Assembly (NCBI GenBank): GCA_030533445.1
Contig: CM060068.1
Span: 16,149,479 to 16,213,478, forward strand
DNA from: Cyprinodon diabolis
Lineage: Eukaryota > Chordata > Actinopteri > Cyprinodontiformes > Cyprinodontidae
Reading direction: 5' to 3'
DNA length: 64,000 bases
The stretch's first letter is position 1. Each line of letters opens with the position of its first letter. A program made the position numbers and the translations under genes. The notes beneath the pieces were generated by a model. That model ran no database searches and had not been told where the DNA came from. It saw only the letters and a program-made list of their open reading frames with translations. Below are positions 61,001 to 64,000 of the stretch, one piece after another.

Positions 61001-62722
61001 AACTTGTACAGCATCAAAAATGAAGCAGCATGCGCATATTTGCAGATTCAGGGAATTCCAGTGTTTCTCACCAATATCAGCATACAGTACTCTCTGTCAC
61101 CTTTAGCCTTTTGCTCAGCATAATTAATAGACTTTGCTCACCAGCATTCAGAGACTTTCTGAGTGTATAGTGATATAAAAGATCAGTGAAACATGGATAA
61201 TAGCTTCTTAAAATCAGAGCCAGAATCTCAAAGTGAACTCTGGAATTAATGAGTCACCAGAGAGGATGGAAAAGTAGTGCTGCAACATGCCAATATTTAA
61301 AAGACTTGATCATAACCCTGATTCAAGCATTTTCCAACCATGAACACCCGAATCAAACATCCCTTTCATCTCCTACTTAAACTTTTCCTATTCTAGACTG
61401 CAACTAAAAGATATACACAACTAGTATTGTATATACGACCAGATATAGTATTCAACTGGTTGCCCTGTAGCAATAGGGCACATACGTACCATTAGGGAAT
61501 TACTTGCTGCATTGTTGCTGGTTGTGCTGGACACTCCACTTCTTCCCCTTCTGGGTCTGAGTCAGGATCAGTGATGTGAAGGGGAACCATTGTTTCTAGC
61601 TTTGGTCCATAAAATCTCATTATCTAAATGATGAGAATGATTTTGTGCAAAAAACATAAGAAATATGTTTTGTATGGGCCATAGACCTATAAAAAATGTT
61701 TAATAGAAAGTATAATTGTATAATAAACCTAAAAGTTGCTATAAGCTTAACCAAAAATGTATGCTTTGGAAACTGTTTTGGTTTACCATTATTTAGCTTA
61801 ATGTTTCTCTAGTTTTCTTTGCGTCCACAAGCTTTCTTATACACTCCTGGGCACAATGTTACACCTACTATGGGATATCGGTATATCCAATCCTCTTCTC
61901 TAAAATGACATATCCAAAATTAGTGTGAAAATGTCTTTTGCTCATTTTTAAAATATTTAAAAAGTACCATAGATGACAAAGCCTTTAAAGACCTTTGTAT
62001 CAGCTTTTTGCTATTCTTTTACAATTGGATATTAATGACACAGAAGCAATTTGATGACTACTTACATGTATTGTGTAATTACGATCTGTGTACTTTTCAT
62101 GGGGATTTCTCTAATTTAAGCTAAATTCTGTTTCAGGATGCTTTTGAAAATGCAAAAAGGGAAGTGTCTGTTCTAAGGCAACAAATGAATAAATTGATTG
62201 ATGAACAAAACCCGAGTGACGAAGTTTTGCAAAAGGTACAACTCATGAACACTATTATCTTTAAGTGGGTTATGTGTGTTTTACTAATTTCAACTATTTT
62301 TTCAGGTGACACAGCTTAAACAGTCTGCTGCTCAGGAGCTTCAGCTGGCTCTGTACCACACACGTAACCATGATGAGGTTTGTTCTTAATTGCAGACATT
62401 TTAAATGCTGCCAATACACTCCTTAATGTTAACTTACGCCATATTTTGAAGCTTTATTTTTTTCTCACAGAAAGTTTTTGATCTTTTTTTTATTGATACT
62501 GAAACACAAAGATAAATATTTTATCTTCCATAGGTTTTGGACCAGAAATGCACAAGCATTAACACTGAGGACAAAATGAAGGATTTGTTATCTGAATGCT
62601 CATGGCTGGGTCAATTGATGGCTTTAAACAATCCAACTATCCAACCTGACTGGGAAAATCACACTCCAGGAATGGATACTTGGTGCATACTTCCAAGGAA
62701 CTTGTGTAGCAAAGCTGCTTAA
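55026..62722 (+). CDS. uncharacterised 262-aa coiled-coil protein, nine coding exons
   Basis: Exons 55026-55075, 57046-57108, 57421-57450, 58570-58629, 60099-60146, 60227-60404, 62137-62235, 62306-62377, 62534-62722 (stop TAA). All have AG/GT borders and phases join exactly (789 nt). The start has a good Kozak context (AAAGCCATGG) just after an acceptor near 55004; an in-frame ATG at 54885 would add 47 residues if unspliced. The N-terminus is polar, residues about 48-85 are Lys/Glu-rich heptads ([24 protein letters not shown]), 100-143 contain [20 protein letters not shown], 144-200 are helical ([23 protein letters not shown]), and the C-terminus holds [15 protein letters not shown]...PDW...WCILPRN. 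No signal peptide or membrane segment. Layout and the 'AF..AK' and 'C..L..LM.L..P' spacing loosely recall the Mieap/SPATA18 C-terminal domain; this is a weak guess. Confidence 0.8.
58866..58942. repeat. (GGAT)n microsatellite in an intron
   Basis: About 19 GGAT units within the fourth intron between coding exons of the coiled-coil gene. Same unit as the tract at 42951-43062. Confidence 0.95.
60507..61045 (-). mobile_element. PIF/Harbinger element relic, intronic
   Basis: Minus-strand translation at about 60665-60795 reads [15 protein letters not shown] then [13 protein letters not shown], the conserved region before the Harbinger nuclease domain, and then stops. The left edge 'AATGCTACGTTCTGACCG' is a degraded form of the terminus seen near 63826, and the right part ('AGCTCCGCCCAACGTGCAT...TCAGAACTAAACTTGTACA...AAAATGAAGCAGCA') matches 63695-63780. 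Most of the transposase is deleted. It lies between coding exons 6 and 7. Confidence 0.65.
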
Positions 62723-63022
62723 GTTGGTGTGACCTTATTCCATAGCACGTTTCAGCTGTAGTGCATAGTTATGTAGCTAGTTCTGAAGTAGAACCATTGT
62801 GTTTTATGACCTTAAACAGGCAAAGTCAAAAAAAGACAAAAAAAACATTGTTCATAATAAAATAAGGTTCTATACACAACGCATATGTCCTGATAGCTGT
62901 TTGACAGTCCTTTTTTTAACCTAAATAGAATTCCAGAACCCAGCACACCCTGCAAATATAAATGGATGTATAAGCCATCTGCTGGCAGAACCATAAAACT
63001 AATAGAATTTGACGCAGCTACT
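62723..63022. other. 3' flank of the coiled-coil gene
   Basis: Probable 3' UTR. A candidate poly(A) signal AATAAAATAAGG lies at about 62857. No repeat recognised. Confidence 0.4.
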
Positions 63023-63024
63023 TA

Positions 63025-64000
63025 CCGTATTTTCATGACCATAAGGCGCACCATACTAAACGGCGCAGTCTCAGTTATGTGTGCCATTACTGTATTTAAC
63101 ACACACATAAGGCGCATCGGACTATAGGGCGCGGGTTTTATATATCGGTACATGTCCTCTACTACGTTGAAATACCTCTACTGCGTATTTAAAAATAGAG
63201 CGGGAGCAAAACTGAGTATGATTGTGCTTTATTCATGTATTTATTACAAAGTATTAATCAAACCTGGGAGCTGGCCGTGAGACAGACACATCGCTGATGA
63301 CACAGTGCGCTGTGATCACTCCTCTAAAACAGTTTATTTACGCATAAATTAACTTAAAATGCAGAAATCTGCCGGCAGAATATGTTCGCTTTTATTATCC
63401 TGGTGCCTGCAGTTTAGATTATTTAGATGAAAAACACCTACCAGCTGCTGCGGTGAACCACGAGGAGGCGACCCGGCCAGAGGCTGCTGTTAAATGGGAT
63501 CCTACTGACAGCGCACCACTGTATGTGGGGGTCTGAGCGGCTCTGACAGAACTAATATTAGAAGGCAGGATGATAATCTGGATTAACTGACTGCAATGAT
63601 TAAGTTTTCAGGGGAACTTTCTCACTTAAAAACATATTAAAACTACTTTATTCCCACTGATCACAGCAAATATAGCTGCAAGGCAAAGAAAGGATAGAGT
63701 AGCTCCACCCAACGCGCGTCAGACACACTTTTGCACCGCGTCAGAACTAACTGGTACAAGCAGCAAAAATGAAGCAGCAGATGTGATTTTGCTGCTCTTG
63801 CTGCGTCCGGTGTGAAAGCAGCATTACTTTGAACGGCCGGTTCACACCGATGTCGAGTGGTTGAAGTTCCTTTGTACGACCTCCCGGAATAACAGCAAGC
63901 ACAGCGTTCATTTGTTTCACCTTTTTTTTCACATCGGCTGTGAGATGGGCACGCATGGAGTCACAGATTAACAGCGATGGTCATGCGTGGAAAAAACCAC
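63025..64000 (-). mobile_element. pogo/Tigger-type transposon, runs off the window
   Basis: The left end carries 'ATAAGGCGCACC' and 'ATAAGGCGCATCGGACTATAGGGCGC', the repeated subterminal motif of fish pogo-like elements. On the minus strand, 63956-63828 encodes DSMRAHLTADVKKKV and AVIPGGRTKELQPLDIGVNRPFK, the second catalytic Asp block of a pogo DDE domain. The frame is cut at 63827 by another insertion. The rest of the transposase lies beyond 64000 or is lost. Confidence 0.75.
63690..63827. mobile_element. Harbinger-type insertion inside the Tigger transposase
   Basis: 'AGCTCCACCCAACGCGCGTCAGAC...GTCAGAACTAACTGGTACAAGCAGC...' up to 'TGCGTCCGGTGTGAAAGCAGCATTA' matches the family at 60507-61045 and breaks the pogo reading frame at 63827. 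Only the right end is sharp; the left boundary is not resolved. Confidence 0.6.

Overview
The window is nuclear DNA of a bony fish, most likely a percomorph teleost. Genes are split into short exons with GT-AG introns. The DNA between them is AT-rich and carries fish-type Tc1/mariner, hAT, Harbinger and pogo/Tigger transposons, L2-like and RNase H-bearing LINEs, and Ty3/gypsy relics and solo LTRs. There is no bacterial-style gene organisation. I read everything by eye, so family assignments rest on remembered motifs and not on searches.

Layout. (1) 80-2423 (+) holds the last five exons of gtdc1, a GT-B glycosyltransferase (tRNA-queuosine mannosyltransferase family), with poly(A) signals near 2700-2719. 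(2) About 2.7-31 kb is a gene-poor stretch with no convincing protein gene. It contains decayed repeats, a 106-bp direct duplication, a perfect 63-bp hairpin at 10150-10279, two related LTR-like elements at 17111-17297 and 18637-19388, a solo LTR at 29109-29821, and GC-richer unique islands (notably 19930-20440 and 22450-22740) that could be regulatory. (3) 32-35 kb is a nest of insertions: a dead Tc1 holding a solo LTR and a LINE, the LINE itself holding a SINE-like repeat. (4) 36.3-38.1 kb is a Ty3/gypsy pol relic. (5) 39.8-50.8 kb is almost entirely mobile DNA: a hAT with a BED-finger remnant, a solo LTR, a 5S-rRNA-like fragment beside a hAT insertion, an apparently intact Tc1 inside an L2-like LINE, another solo LTR, and a second full-length Tc1 that has lost one catalytic aspartate. 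(6) 51.8-62.7 kb is the most gene-like part. A broken HSPA12-type Hsp70 gene lies on the minus strand, head to head with a nine-coding-exon plus-strand gene for a 262-residue coiled-coil protein that I cannot name. Their starts share a short common upstream region. (7) 63.0-64.0 kb is a pogo/Tigger transposon interrupted by a Harbinger-type insertion and running off the window.

The main biological point is the divergent HSPA12-like / coiled-coil pair. The Hsp70 partner seems to have been inactivated by retroelement activity: a retroposon (ATT)n tail abuts exon A where a splice donor is expected, the central ATPase exon is missing, and a solo LTR sits in that gap. The coiled-coil partner keeps perfectly consistent splice phases. 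Several insertions are dated relative to one another by exact target-site duplications.
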